From the NCBI GenBank assembly GCA_050010035.1, contig JBEKLU010000145.1:1-12320 (forward strand): a stretch of 12,320 nt of DNA, given 5' to 3'. The notes beneath the pieces are model-generated. The model searched no databases. It worked only from the letters and a program-made list of their open reading frames with translations, and was not told the DNA's origin. Positions 1-6,221 of the stretch are shown here, in pieces. A program made the translations under genes and the position numbers. The DNA comes from Roseiarcus sp050010035. Its GTDB lineage: Bacteria > Pseudomonadota > Alphaproteobacteria > Rhizobiales > Beijerinckiaceae. Position 1 is the stretch's first letter. Each line of letters opens with the position of its first letter.

Positions 1-107
1 CTGGACGCAAAGTCCAGCCGCGCGAGTTGACGACGCAGTTACTCTCGGCTTCGCGCGGTATGGCTCCGCGCCGCGAGGACTCGCACCTCGCTGACAAAGC
101 GTCCTCA
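1..107. repeat. non-coding edge segment rich in inverted repeats
   Basis: No gene is recognisable here. The stretch is a chain of perfect inverted repeats. CTGGAC/GTCCAG (1-6 and 12-17) has a 5-nt loop. CCGCGCGA/TCGCGCGG (18-25 and 51-58) spans a 25-nt loop. GCGCGG/CCGCGC (53-58 and 66-71) has a 7-nt loop and competes with the previous one. GCGAGG/CCTCGC (73-78 and 86-91) has a 7-nt loop, and GAGGAC/GTCCTC (75-80 and 101-106) competes with it. Homology to the neighbouring aldehyde dehydrogenase ends close to its right border. It may therefore be the end of a mobile or REP-like repeat that replaced the dehydrogenase 3' end, but this is inference. Confidence 0.5.
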
Positions 108-1283
108 CGGACGCACGATCGCCTCGTCCTCGTCGTCGAAGGGCAATAGCGTCAGAACGGGGCCGAAGATCTCCTCCCGCGCGATCGACAGCGCGTCGTC
201 GCGTGTTTCGAAAACCGTCGGCGCGACGAAGAAACCCTTTCCCAGTTCGCCGTCGGTCAGACGTCACCCTCCGGTCAGGAGTCGCGCGCCCTCGCGTCGG
301 CCGGCGGCGATCGCCTCCAGCACCTTCTCCATATGCGCTTGCGAGATGAGCGAACCCATGTGGGTTCTGGGATCGCTGGGGTCGCCGACGACGATTCGCT
401 CGACCCGCGCGATCAGGCGCTGGCGAAAGGCGTCGAGCGCGCCGCTTTGAACGAAAACGCGCGTGCCGTTCGAGCAGACTTCTCCCGCGGAGCAGAAATT
501 GCCCAGAATCGCGCCGGAAACCGCCGAGTCCAGGTCGGCATCGTCGAACACGAGGATCGGCGATTTGCCGCCGAGCTCCAGCGTGACGTATTTCAGCGTC
601 TCGGCCGCCGCCGCCATGATCCGCTTGCCGGTCGCGACGCTGCCGGTCAGCGAGACCTTGCGGATATCGGGATGGGCGACGATCGCCTCGCCGGTCTCGC
701 GGCCGCCCTGCAGCACCGTGTAGACGCCATCGGGAACGCCGGCCTCGCGCATGACCTCGGCAAGCTCGCGCGCGGTCAGCGGCGTCAATTCCGACGGCTT
801 GAACATCATCGCGTTGCCGCAGGCCAAAGCCGGCGCGGCCTTCCAGCAGGCGATCTGAAGCGGATAGTTCCACGCGCCGATGCCCGCCACCACGCCGAGC
901 GGCTCGCGGCGCGTATAGCCGAACGCCGACGCGTCGAGATCGATGTGCTCGCCCGCCAGGCCCGCCGCCATGCCGGCGAAATACTCGAGACATTCCGCCC
1001 CCGAAATCACGTCGACGACGGAGGTTTCGGCGATCGGCTTTCCCGTGTCGAGCGTTTCGAGGCGGGCGAGTTCGTCGTTACGGGCGCGCAGGATGTCGGC
1101 GGCGCGCTTCAGCACGCGCCCGCGCGCCGCACCCGTCATCGCCGCCCACTTGGCCTGGCCGACCCGCGCCGCGGCGACCGCCGCGTCCACTTGAGCGGGC
1201 CCGGCGGCCGCCAGTCGCCCCAGGATCTCGCCGTTGGCCGGATCGATGGTGACGAATTCGCGCCCTCGCGTCGGCTCTGTCAT
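105..1283 (-). pseudogene. betB: betaine aldehyde dehydrogenase, broken by an in-frame stop and C-terminal loss
   Basis: NAD(P)-dependent aldehyde dehydrogenase family; BetB oxidises betaine aldehyde to the osmoprotectant glycine betaine. The intact first 339 codons hold the cofactor domain and catalytic residues: WNYP (138-141, Asn139), FKPSE (161-165), GSVATG (214-219), ELGGK (236-240, Glu236) and GEVCSNGTR with nucleophile Cys270. A TGA at 264-266 then interrupts the frame. The same frame continues with clear family sequence (RLTDGELGKGFFVAPTVF, then REEIFGPV) up to about base 111, and a second TGA lies at 105-107. Family members are about 490 residues, so roughly 100 C-terminal residues of the catalytic/oligomerisation region are missing even with read-through. 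The ATG at 1281-1283 has GGGAG four bases upstream. BetB rather than another aldehyde dehydrogenase is inferred from overall resemblance; no betA or betI is present. Confidence 0.85.
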
Positions 1284-1354
1284 ATCGCTCCCGCTTCGCG
1301 ACGGTCGTCGCGCTCGCGCCCCGCCCGCTGCGCCCGCGAAGCGCCTGGGCGCGC

Positions 1355-1383
1355 ATTGTCGGAGTCGCCGGCCGGCGCGGCAA
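1355..1383 (-). promoter_or_regulatory. candidate betB promoter with a palindrome in the spacer
   Basis: On the minus strand TTGCCG (1378-1383) and GACAAT (1355-1360) are separated by exactly 17 bases, a sigma-70-like arrangement about 70 bp upstream of the betB start. The spacer contains the perfect 12-bp palindrome CGCCGGCCGGCG (1366-1377), a position where a dimeric repressor could block RNA polymerase. In such GC-rich DNA a palindrome of this kind can also arise by chance. The element is judged by eye only. Confidence 0.35.
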
Positions 1384-1408
1384 GACCGATGTTGTGACCG
1401 ATGTTGTG
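1384..1408 (-). repeat. 12-bp perfect tandem repeat, two copies, upstream of the betB promoter
   Basis: The 12-mer GACCGATGTTGT (plus-strand reading) occurs twice back to back at 1384-1395 and 1396-1407, followed by one more matching G. It lies directly upstream of the candidate -35 box of betB and downstream of the ilvH stop. Two direct copies about one helical turn apart next to a -35 are typical of an activator or response-regulator site. A simple local duplication is the alternative. Confidence 0.6.
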
Positions 1409-1436
1409 TTCCCGCGATCTCAAATTTAGCGTCGAG

Positions 1437-1994
1437 CTAGATCGGCGCGGGGCCCCGCGATATCGCCGCGACGCCGGTGCGGGAGACTTCGACGAGGCCG
1501 ATGCCGCGCATCAGCTCGACGAAGTCGTCGATCTTGCGCGGCGCGCCGGTGAGTTCGAATACGAAGCTTTCCGTCGTCGCGTCGATGACTTTGGCGCGGA
1601 AGGCTTCGGCCAGGCGCAGCGTCTCGACGCGATTCTCGCCCTTGCCGCGCACCTTCACCATCGCCAGTTCGCGCTCGATCGCGCGCACCCCGAGCGTAAG
1701 GTCGGTGACCGAATGGATGGGGACGAGCCGTTCCAACTGATGGCGCACTTGCTCGATCACCTCGGGCGTGCCCGAGGTGACGATGGTGATGCGCGACAGA
1801 TGCGTCTCGTGCGCGACCTCGGCGACCGTCAGACTCTCGATGTTGAACGACCGGGCGGAGAACAGACCGACGACGCGCGCGAGCACACCCGGTTCGTTGT
1901 CGACCAACACAGAGAGCGTGTGACTTTCGGCATTGGACTTGCCGATCGGGGAAGAATAGGGCGACGGGGGGTAAACGGGGGAGGTCTTGTTCAT
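1437..1994 (-). CDS. ilvH: acetolactate synthase, small regulatory subunit
   Basis: Regulatory subunit of acetohydroxyacid synthase, the first common enzyme of valine, leucine and isoleucine synthesis; it activates the catalytic subunit and confers valine feedback inhibition. The 185-residue product fits the family. After a Pro/Ser-rich N-terminal extension of about 25 residues comes the ACT domain, from HTLSVLVDNEPGVLARVVGL through FNIESLTVA to about residue 100. The C-terminal ACT-like half follows (RELAMVKVRG, then FVFELTGAPRKIDDFVELM). The ATG at 1992-1994 is preceded by AAGGA about nine bases upstream. It is the last intact gene of the ilv cluster, 51 bp after the dehydratase gene. No clear intrinsic terminator follows, so transcription may run on into the broken betB. 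Confidence 0.95.
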   Translation of the reverse strand: MNKTSPVYPPSPYSSPIGKSNAESHTLSVLVDNEPGVLARVVGLFSARSFNIESLTVAEVAHETHLSRITIVTSGTPEVIEQVRHQLERLVPIHSVTDLTLGVRAIERELAMVKVRGKGENRVETLRLAEAFRAKVIDATTESFVFELTGAPRKIDDFVELMRGIGLVEVSRTGVAAISRGPAPI

Positions 1995-2016
1995 CGGGTC
2001 AGTCCTTCATGGCGTT

Positions 2017-2032
2017 GCGCCGGCGCCGGCGC
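2017..2032. repeat. 16-bp perfect GC palindrome in the dehydratase-ilvH gap
   Basis: GCGCCGGCGCCGGCGC is a perfect palindrome in the 51-bp gap between the dehydratase stop and the ilvH start. It can form a compact hairpin in the mRNA just upstream of the ilvH ribosome binding site. There is no T-run after it, so it is not a classical terminator. It may affect mRNA processing or ilvH translation, or be a chance product of high GC. Confidence 0.4.
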
Positions 2033-2045
2033 GGGAAACGTTAAG

Positions 2046-3020
2046 TCATTCGGCGGCGGCCTGACGCGTCGCGCCGACCCAGCTCTGGAACAGGTCGAAA
2101 TCGATGTTGCCGCCCGACAGGACCAGACCGACCCGCTTGCCGGCGAGGCGCGAGCGCTCCTGCATCGCGGCCGCCAACGGCGCCGCGCCGGCGCCCTCGG
2201 CCAGATTGTGGGTGTCGGTCCAATAGGCGCGGATCGCGGCGGCGATTTCCGCGTCGCTGACCAGAACGATGCGCGCGGCGCCGCGCCGGATGATGTCCAA
2301 CGCCTCGTCGTCGGGAACGCGTGTCGCCATGCCGTCGGCCAGCGTGTCGCTGCTGTCGGTGCGAACGGCGTGGCCCGCCGCGAACGACAAGGCGTAGGAC
2401 GGCGCGTCGGTCGACTGCACGCCGACGATCTCCGTCTTCAGCCCCAAGGCGTCGCGCGCGGCGATGCAGCCGCAGATTCCCGAACCCTGGCCGATCGGAA
2501 CGTAGAGTGTGTCGAGGTCCGCCCATTCGTCGAACAGTTCCAGCGCGTAGGTGGCGACGCCGAGCGCCAGATCACGGTGGAAGGCGGGCACGATCTCCAA
2601 ACCGCGCGCCTCGGCGAGCCGTATCGCCTCTTCGCGCGCGGCCTGGAAATCCGCGCCGTGCTCGATGAGCTGCGCGTCGAGGGCCCGCATCGCGGCGTTC
2701 TTCTCGGCGGAGTTTCCCCTCGGGACGACGATGGCGACCGGAATCCCGAAGCGCCGCCCGGCGAAAGCGAGGCTCTGCCCGTGATTGCCGCGCGTCGCCG
2801 AAATCAGTCCGGCGGCGCTCGGCGCGCGACGGCGAAGCTTGTCGACGAACGTCACGCCGCCGCGCACCTTGAAGGCGCCGATCGGCTGATGGTTCTCGTG
2901 CTTGACGACGACTTCGGCGCCGAGCCGGCGCGCGAGCAGAGGCCAGGCGAAGGCCGGCGTCGGGCGCAGCGCCGTCTTGACGATCCTATGCGCGTCGCGC
3001 AGTTCATCGAGGCTGAACAT
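2046..3020 (-). CDS. threonine dehydratase-like PLP enzyme (fold type II), no ACT domain
   Basis: A PLP-dependent ammonia-lyase of the serine/threonine dehydratase type; the likely reaction is threonine to 2-oxobutyrate plus ammonia. Numbered from the ATG at 3018-3020 (324 residues), Lys51 in GAFKVRGG is the Schiff-base lysine. GNHG (78-81) binds the substrate carboxylate, GQGSG (177-181) is the phosphate-binding glycine loop (usually GGGG), and SGGNID (302-307) contacts the pyridine nitrogen. It lacks the C-terminal ACT-like domain of biosynthetic IlvA (about 500 residues), so isoleucine feedback through that domain is not expected. A GTG at 3045-3047 overlaps the ilvI stop and would add nine residues. 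The ATG is preferred because GGGAG lies seven bases before it. Gene order places it between ilvI and ilvH, which suggests a role in isoleucine supply. Hydroxyectoine-utilisation EutB or threo-3-hydroxyaspartate ammonia-lyase are alternatives of the same fold. Confidence 0.8.
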   Translation of the reverse strand: MFSLDELRDAHRIVKTALRPTPAFAWPLLARRLGAEVVVKHENHQPIGAFKVRGGVTFVDKLRRRAPSAAGLISATRGNHGQSLAFAGRRFGIPVAIVVPRGNSAEKNAAMRALDAQLIEHGADFQAAREEAIRLAEARGLEIVPAFHRDLALGVATYALELFDEWADLDTLYVPIGQGSGICGCIAARDALGLKTEIVGVQSTDAPSYALSFAAGHAVRTDSSDTLADGMATRVPDDEALDIIRRGAARIVLVSDAEIAAAIRAYWTDTHNLAEGAGAAPLAAAMQERSRLAGKRVGLVLSGGNIDFDLFQSWVGATRQAAAE

Positions 3021-3043
3021 GGCCTGGCTCCCGTCGCTTCGCC

Positions 3044-4816
3044 TCACACCAGCATCTTGCCCTTTTCGTCGATGACGGCGCCGATTTCTATTCCTGCGTC
3101 GTCGCCGAGCTCGGCGAGCAGCATGTCGTTGTGCGCTTTGCCCGACGGGATCATCGGAAAGCAGTTTTCCTTCTGGTCAACGAGGCAGTCGAAGATCACC
3201 GTCTTCGGCGTCTCGATCATCTCCATGATGGCGTCGTCGAGCTTGGCGGGATCGGAGCAGCGGACGCCGTGCCCGCCGTAGGCTTCGGCGAGCTTGACGA
3301 AATCGGGCAGCGAATCGGTGTAGCTCTCCGAATAGCGCCCGCCGTGCAGCAGCTCCTGCCATTGGCGCACCATGCCCATGTATTGATTGTTGAGAATGAA
3401 GATTTTCACCGGTAGGCGATGCTGGACCGCCGTCGACATTTCCTGGATGTTCATCAGGATCGAGGCTTCGCCGGCGATGTCGACGACGAGCGAGCCGGGA
3501 TGGGCGATCTGCACGCCGATCGCCGCCGGCAGCCCGTAGCCCATCGTGCCCAGGCCGCCCGAGGTCATCCAGCGGTTCGGCTCCTCGAAATGGAAGTGCT
3601 GGGCGGCCCACATCTGGTGCTGGCCGACCTCGGTGGTGATGTAGACGTCGCGGCCTCTGGTCAATTCGTAAAGCCGGCGAATGGCGTGCTGCGGCTTGAT
3701 GATCGAATCGGAGTTGCGAAAATCGAACGACCGGCGCGCGCGCCAGTGGTCGATCGTCTGCCACCACTTGGCGAGCGCGGCCGCGTCGGACTGCAGCGCG
3801 TCGGCGCGCCACAGCCGCACCATGTCCTCGAGCACGTGCGCGCAGTCGCCGACGATGCCGAGGTCGACCTTGACGTTCTTGTTGATCGAGGACGGATCGA
3901 TGTCGATGTGGATTTTCTTGCTGTGCGGCGAGAAGGCGTCGAGGCGACCGGTGATGCGGTCGTCGAAGCGCGCGCCGACGCAGATCATCAGATCGCAATC
4001 GTGCATCGCGTTGTTGGACTCGAACGAACCGTGCATGCCGAGCATGCCCAGCCATTGCTTGTCGGACGCGGGATAGGCACCCAGGCCCATCAGCGTCGAG
4101 GTGATGGGAAATCCGGTCAGGCGCACCAGTTCGCGCAGCAGCGTCGAAGCGTTCGGGCCGGAATTGATCACGCCGCCGCCGGTGTAGAAGACCGGCTTCT
4201 TCGCCTTGCCCATCATGTCGACCGCGCGCTTGATGCGGTCGATGTCGCCCTTGACCTGCGGCTGGTAGGTCTTGTGCTGGATCTTGCGCGGGAACGTGTA
4301 GGCGCCGGAAGCGAATTGCACGTCCTTGGGGATGTCGATGACGACCGGGCCGGGCCGGCCGTGCGAAGCGACGTAGAAGGCCTCGTGCAGAATGCGCGAC
4401 AGGTCCTCGATGCGGCGCACGAGGTAATTGTGCTTGGTGCAATTGCGGGTGATGCCGGTCGTGTCGCATTCCTGGAACGCGTCCGAGCCGATCAGATGCG
4501 TCGGCACCTGGCCGGTGATGCAGACGAGCGGGATCGAGTCCATCAGCGCGTCGGTGAGGCCGGTGATCGCGTTGGTCGCGCCCGGCCCCGAGGTGACGAG
4601 CAGCACACCGACCCGGCCGGTCGAGCGGGCGTAGCCTTCGGCCGCGTGCGCCGCCCCTTGTTCGTGGCGCACGAGAACATGGCGGAACGAATTCTGACCG
4701 AAAATGGCGTCGTAGATCGGCAGGACCGCGCCGCCGGGATAGCCGAAGACGAAGTCGACTCCCTGGTCCTTCAGCGCTTCGACGACCATCTCCGCGCCGG
4801 TCATCTGTTTCGACAT
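3044..4816 (-). CDS. ilvI: acetolactate synthase, large catalytic subunit
   Basis: Thiamine diphosphate-dependent acetohydroxyacid synthase. It joins pyruvate with pyruvate, or with 2-oxobutyrate, to start valine/leucine or isoleucine synthesis. At 590 residues it is normal for the family. FGYPGGAVLPIYD (24-36) and RHEQGAAHAAEGYAR (50-64) contain the catalytic Glu52. The central domain follows, with GARFDDR (281-287). The C-terminal ThDP domain has GGLGTMGYGLPAA (420-432), DIAGEAS (446-452) and LNNQYMGMVRQWQELLHG (475-492). The metal-binding position usually occupied by Asp reads Glu450. The ATG at 4814-4816 has GGAGG eight bases upstream. It is the first gene of the cluster and lies behind a candidate attenuator. 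Confidence 0.96.
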   Translation of the reverse strand: MSKQMTGAEMVVEALKDQGVDFVFGYPGGAVLPIYDAIFGQNSFRHVLVRHEQGAAHAAEGYARSTGRVGVLLVTSGPGATNAITGLTDALMDSIPLVCITGQVPTHLIGSDAFQECDTTGITRNCTKHNYLVRRIEDLSRILHEAFYVASHGRPGPVVIDIPKDVQFASGAYTFPRKIQHKTYQPQVKGDIDRIKRAVDMMGKAKKPVFYTGGGVINSGPNASTLLRELVRLTGFPITSTLMGLGAYPASDKQWLGMLGMHGSFESNNAMHDCDLMICVGARFDDRITGRLDAFSPHSKKIHIDIDPSSINKNVKVDLGIVGDCAHVLEDMVRLWRADALQSDAAALAKWWQTIDHWRARRSFDFRNSDSIIKPQHAIRRLYELTRGRDVYITTEVGQHQMWAAQHFHFEEPNRWMTSGGLGTMGYGLPAAIGVQIAHPGSLVVDIAGEASILMNIQEMSTAVQHRLPVKIFILNNQYMGMVRQWQELLHGGRYSESYTDSLPDFVKLAEAYGGHGVRCSDPAKLDDAIMEMIETPKTVIFDCLVDQKENCFPMIPSGKAHNDMLLAELGDDAGIEIGAVIDEKGKMLV

Positions 4817-4892
4817 TGCGATCCTCCGTTCGTCTCTTCGTTTTTCGGCTCGCGCTTCGGCCCGTGGCGCGGGAAGCCGGACTCAAGGCAAC

Positions 4893-4915
4893 AAAAAAGG
4901 CCCGCGAGGGGCCTT
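4893..4915 (-). terminator. intrinsic terminator/attenuator hairpin upstream of ilvI
   Basis: On the minus strand AAGGCCC (4915-4909) and GGGCCTT (4903-4897) form a 7-bp stem with a 5-nt loop, and a run of six T ends at 4893. It lies about 77 bp before the ilvI start, inside the leader transcript rather than after a gene, as an attenuator would. An upstream GGGCCT (4952-4947), overlapping the leader-peptide stop codon, is complementary to AGGCCC in the 5' arm and could form a competing antiterminator of at least 6 bp. Confidence 0.7.
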
Positions 4916-4944
4916 GGGCATGCGCCAGTGGCGGGAAGCGGGTA

Positions 4945-5016
4945 CTAGGCCCGTCCGCCCTCCAGCGCAGAACATACAATAAGTTCGCTCGTCACGACCC
5001 GCCGCCTCACCAGCAC
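4945..5016 (-). CDS. candidate ilv leader peptide, Val/Leu/Ile-rich
   Basis: A short frame on the ilvI strand that ends 29 bp before the attenuator hairpin. From GTG at 5014-5016 it encodes 23 residues with many Val/Leu/Ile codons. From the in-frame GTG at 4993-4995, which has GAGG about nine bases upstream, it encodes MTSELIVCSALEGGRA. The consecutive Leu-Ile-Val codons are CTT ATT GTA, A/T-ending codons that are rare in this GC-rich DNA, as expected for sensor codons. The stop TAG (4945-4947) overlaps the sequence that could pair with the 5' arm of the terminator. Ribosome stalling for lack of charged branched-chain tRNAs would then favour transcription into ilvI. This is inferred by analogy with the well-known enterobacterial ilv leaders. 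The start codon is uncertain. Confidence 0.5.
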   Translation of the reverse strand: MLVRRRVVTSELIVCSALEGGRA

Positions 5017-5028
5017 GAAATTGTCCAG

Positions 5029-5057
5029 ACCCTACGCAAGGGCCGGCGCGTCGTCAA
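5029..5057 (-). promoter_or_regulatory. candidate promoter of the ilvI operon
   Basis: On the minus strand TTGACG (5052-5057) and TAGGGT (5029-5034) are separated by 17 bases, a good sigma-70-type match. Transcription would start near 5022, six bases before the first candidate GTG of the leader peptide. The transcript would therefore contain the leader frame and the attenuator hairpin before ilvI. It lies about 45 bp beyond the stop of the preceding phosphatase gene. Confidence 0.45.
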
Positions 5058-5103
5058 GAGGCGGATCGCGACGTTACGACGCGACGCCCGTCGGCGCCGC
5101 CGT

Positions 5104-6111
5104 TCAGCCTTGAAAAGCCGGCAGCGGCCGAGCCGTGGCGTAGGCGGCGCGCGTTCGTTTCGTCACGAGCGCGTTGAGCCAGACCGAAACGCACCAGAGC
5201 AGCCCGCCGACGACGAGATCCGTCCCATAATGCCCGCCCATCGGAATGGTCGAGACATGAACCAGAACGCACCAGAGCCATGCGACCGGCGCCACCCAGC
5301 GAACGTCGCGCAGCGCAAACGCCGTCATCAGGGCGATCGCGCCGTGAAATGAGGGAAAGGTGACGACGCCGGTCAATTGGTCGAAGTCGATCGTCGTGAC
5401 GGCCCCCGAGCGAAACGCCTCGAAGACCGGCATGTAGAACGTCCCCGCCCCCTTGGGCAGGCCGGCGACGACGTCCGCGCCGATGCGGTAATGCGCGAAC
5501 GTGCCCACCGCGGGGTAAGCGACCGAGACGGCGCCGCAGACGATCGAGCCGAAGGCGAAGGAGAAGGCGATGTCCCAAGAGCGCTGGCGCAATTTGCCAA
5601 ACGACAGCGCGACCGCCGTCGCGAAGAGCGCCAGCAGCGCGCTGTGGTAGACGAAGCTCAGCGTCGCGGTCACGAACGGGCGCCCCGAAACCGCGCCGAT
5701 CAGCCAGGGCGCGTCGAAGCCGAGCAGGGAATCGGCGCGGGCGAGCGCGTCGTCGATCAACGGATTGTCGGCGCGCAGCCCGGCGTGCGTGGCGATCAAC
5801 GCCATCAGGCCACTCCACGAAATCGCGGCGATCACGCCGGGAGCGGTCTCCAGCTCCGGCGTTCTGCCTCCAAGCCTGACGGCAAAGTGAACGGCCGCGA
5901 GCGCCGCGACGATTTCGATCGGCAGGACGAACCCGGACCACGCGATCTGCATGCCGGTCGACAAAACGACCAGTATGGCGAATAAAGTCGAAACGAGACA
6001 GGCGATCCAAACGGGCGAAGACGAATAGCCCGCCGGCGTCCGCGAAACTTCGGTTGATTCTTTGTTGCTGGTTGCGACCCAGCCCAAGGCCTTGGATAGA
6101 TTGCCTCTCAT
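5104..6111 (-). CDS. PAP2-superfamily integral membrane phosphatase/phosphotransferase
   Basis: A membrane protein of 335 residues. Hydrophobic segments lie at about 33-55, 61-79, 92-112, 145-171, 180-205, 251-268 and 272-315. The PAP2 (acid phosphatase/vanadium haloperoxidase fold) signature is present in its divergent form. FPSFH (252-256) corresponds to the usual PSGH motif with His256, and the following block VSTIPMGGHYGTD contains His294 and Asp298, with the His-x3-Asp spacing of the third motif. This pattern resembles the Aur1/inositol-phosphotransferase-like branch, which acts on lipid phosphates at the membrane. The substrate cannot be told from sequence. The ATG at 6109-6111 has GAGGG eight bases upstream. 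It follows xylG on the same strand after 110 bp and precedes the ilv leader, with no functional link to either that I can see. Confidence 0.8.
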   Translation of the reverse strand: MRGNLSKALGWVATSNKESTEVSRTPAGYSSSPVWIACLVSTLFAILVVLSTGMQIAWSGFVLPIEIVAALAAVHFAVRLGGRTPELETAPGVIAAISWSGLMALIATHAGLRADNPLIDDALARADSLLGFDAPWLIGAVSGRPFVTATLSFVYHSALLALFATAVALSFGKLRQRSWDIAFSFAFGSIVCGAVSVAYPAVGTFAHYRIGADVVAGLPKGAGTFYMPVFEAFRSGAVTTIDFDQLTGVVTFPSFHGAIALMTAFALRDVRWVAPVAWLWCVLVHVSTIPMGGHYGTDLVVGGLLWCVSVWLNALVTKRTRAAYATARPLPAFQG

Positions 6112-6187
6112 CCGCGCGACCCTCGGTTCCCATACCGGCGGGCGCGACCCTACGACGGAAGGGTTGACTCTCTGTTACGTCAGCCGG

Positions 6188-6202
6188 TCGATCGCCGATC
6201 GA
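6188..6202. repeat. short palindromic hairpin downstream of xylG
   Basis: TCGATC and GATCGA flank a 3-nt loop 20 bp after the xylG stop. There is no T-run, so it is not a canonical terminator. It could protect the 3' end of the xyl transcript or be an operator for the next gene. The remainder of the gap up to the phosphatase start shows only a 10-bp direct repeat, GCGCGACCCT, at 6114 and 6142. Confidence 0.35.
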
Positions 6203-6221
6203 AGCTCGCCGGGGCGGCATG

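Noticed and set aside
73..91. T-arm-like stem-loop on the minus strand (7-nt loop TGCGAGT) followed by a sequence ending in GCCA, suggesting a tRNA 3' end
   Set aside because: The second loop base is G instead of the nearly invariant T, and no matching acceptor or anticodon arm lies upstream within the betB remnant.
264..266. The in-frame TGA of betB read as selenocysteine
   Set aside because: The family has no selenocysteine at this non-catalytic position, no SECIS-like element was seen, and the gene is truncated further on.
3021..3047. GTG start of the dehydratase overlapping the ilvI stop
   Set aside because: The added nine residues are not family-like, and the ATG at 3020 has the better ribosome binding site. 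Overlap-coupled translation remains possible.
1401..3281. A 626-codon open frame on the plus strand, antisense to ilvH, the dehydratase gene and the 3' end of ilvI
   Set aside because: An Arg/Asp-rich shadow typical of GC-rich DNA; it lies opposite well-conserved genes and has no recognisable domain.
6114..6151. 10-bp direct repeat GCGCGACCCT, two copies, in front of the phosphatase gene
   Set aside because: Only two copies in GC-rich DNA, with one overlapping the ribosome binding site region; no promoter geometry supports a regulatory role.
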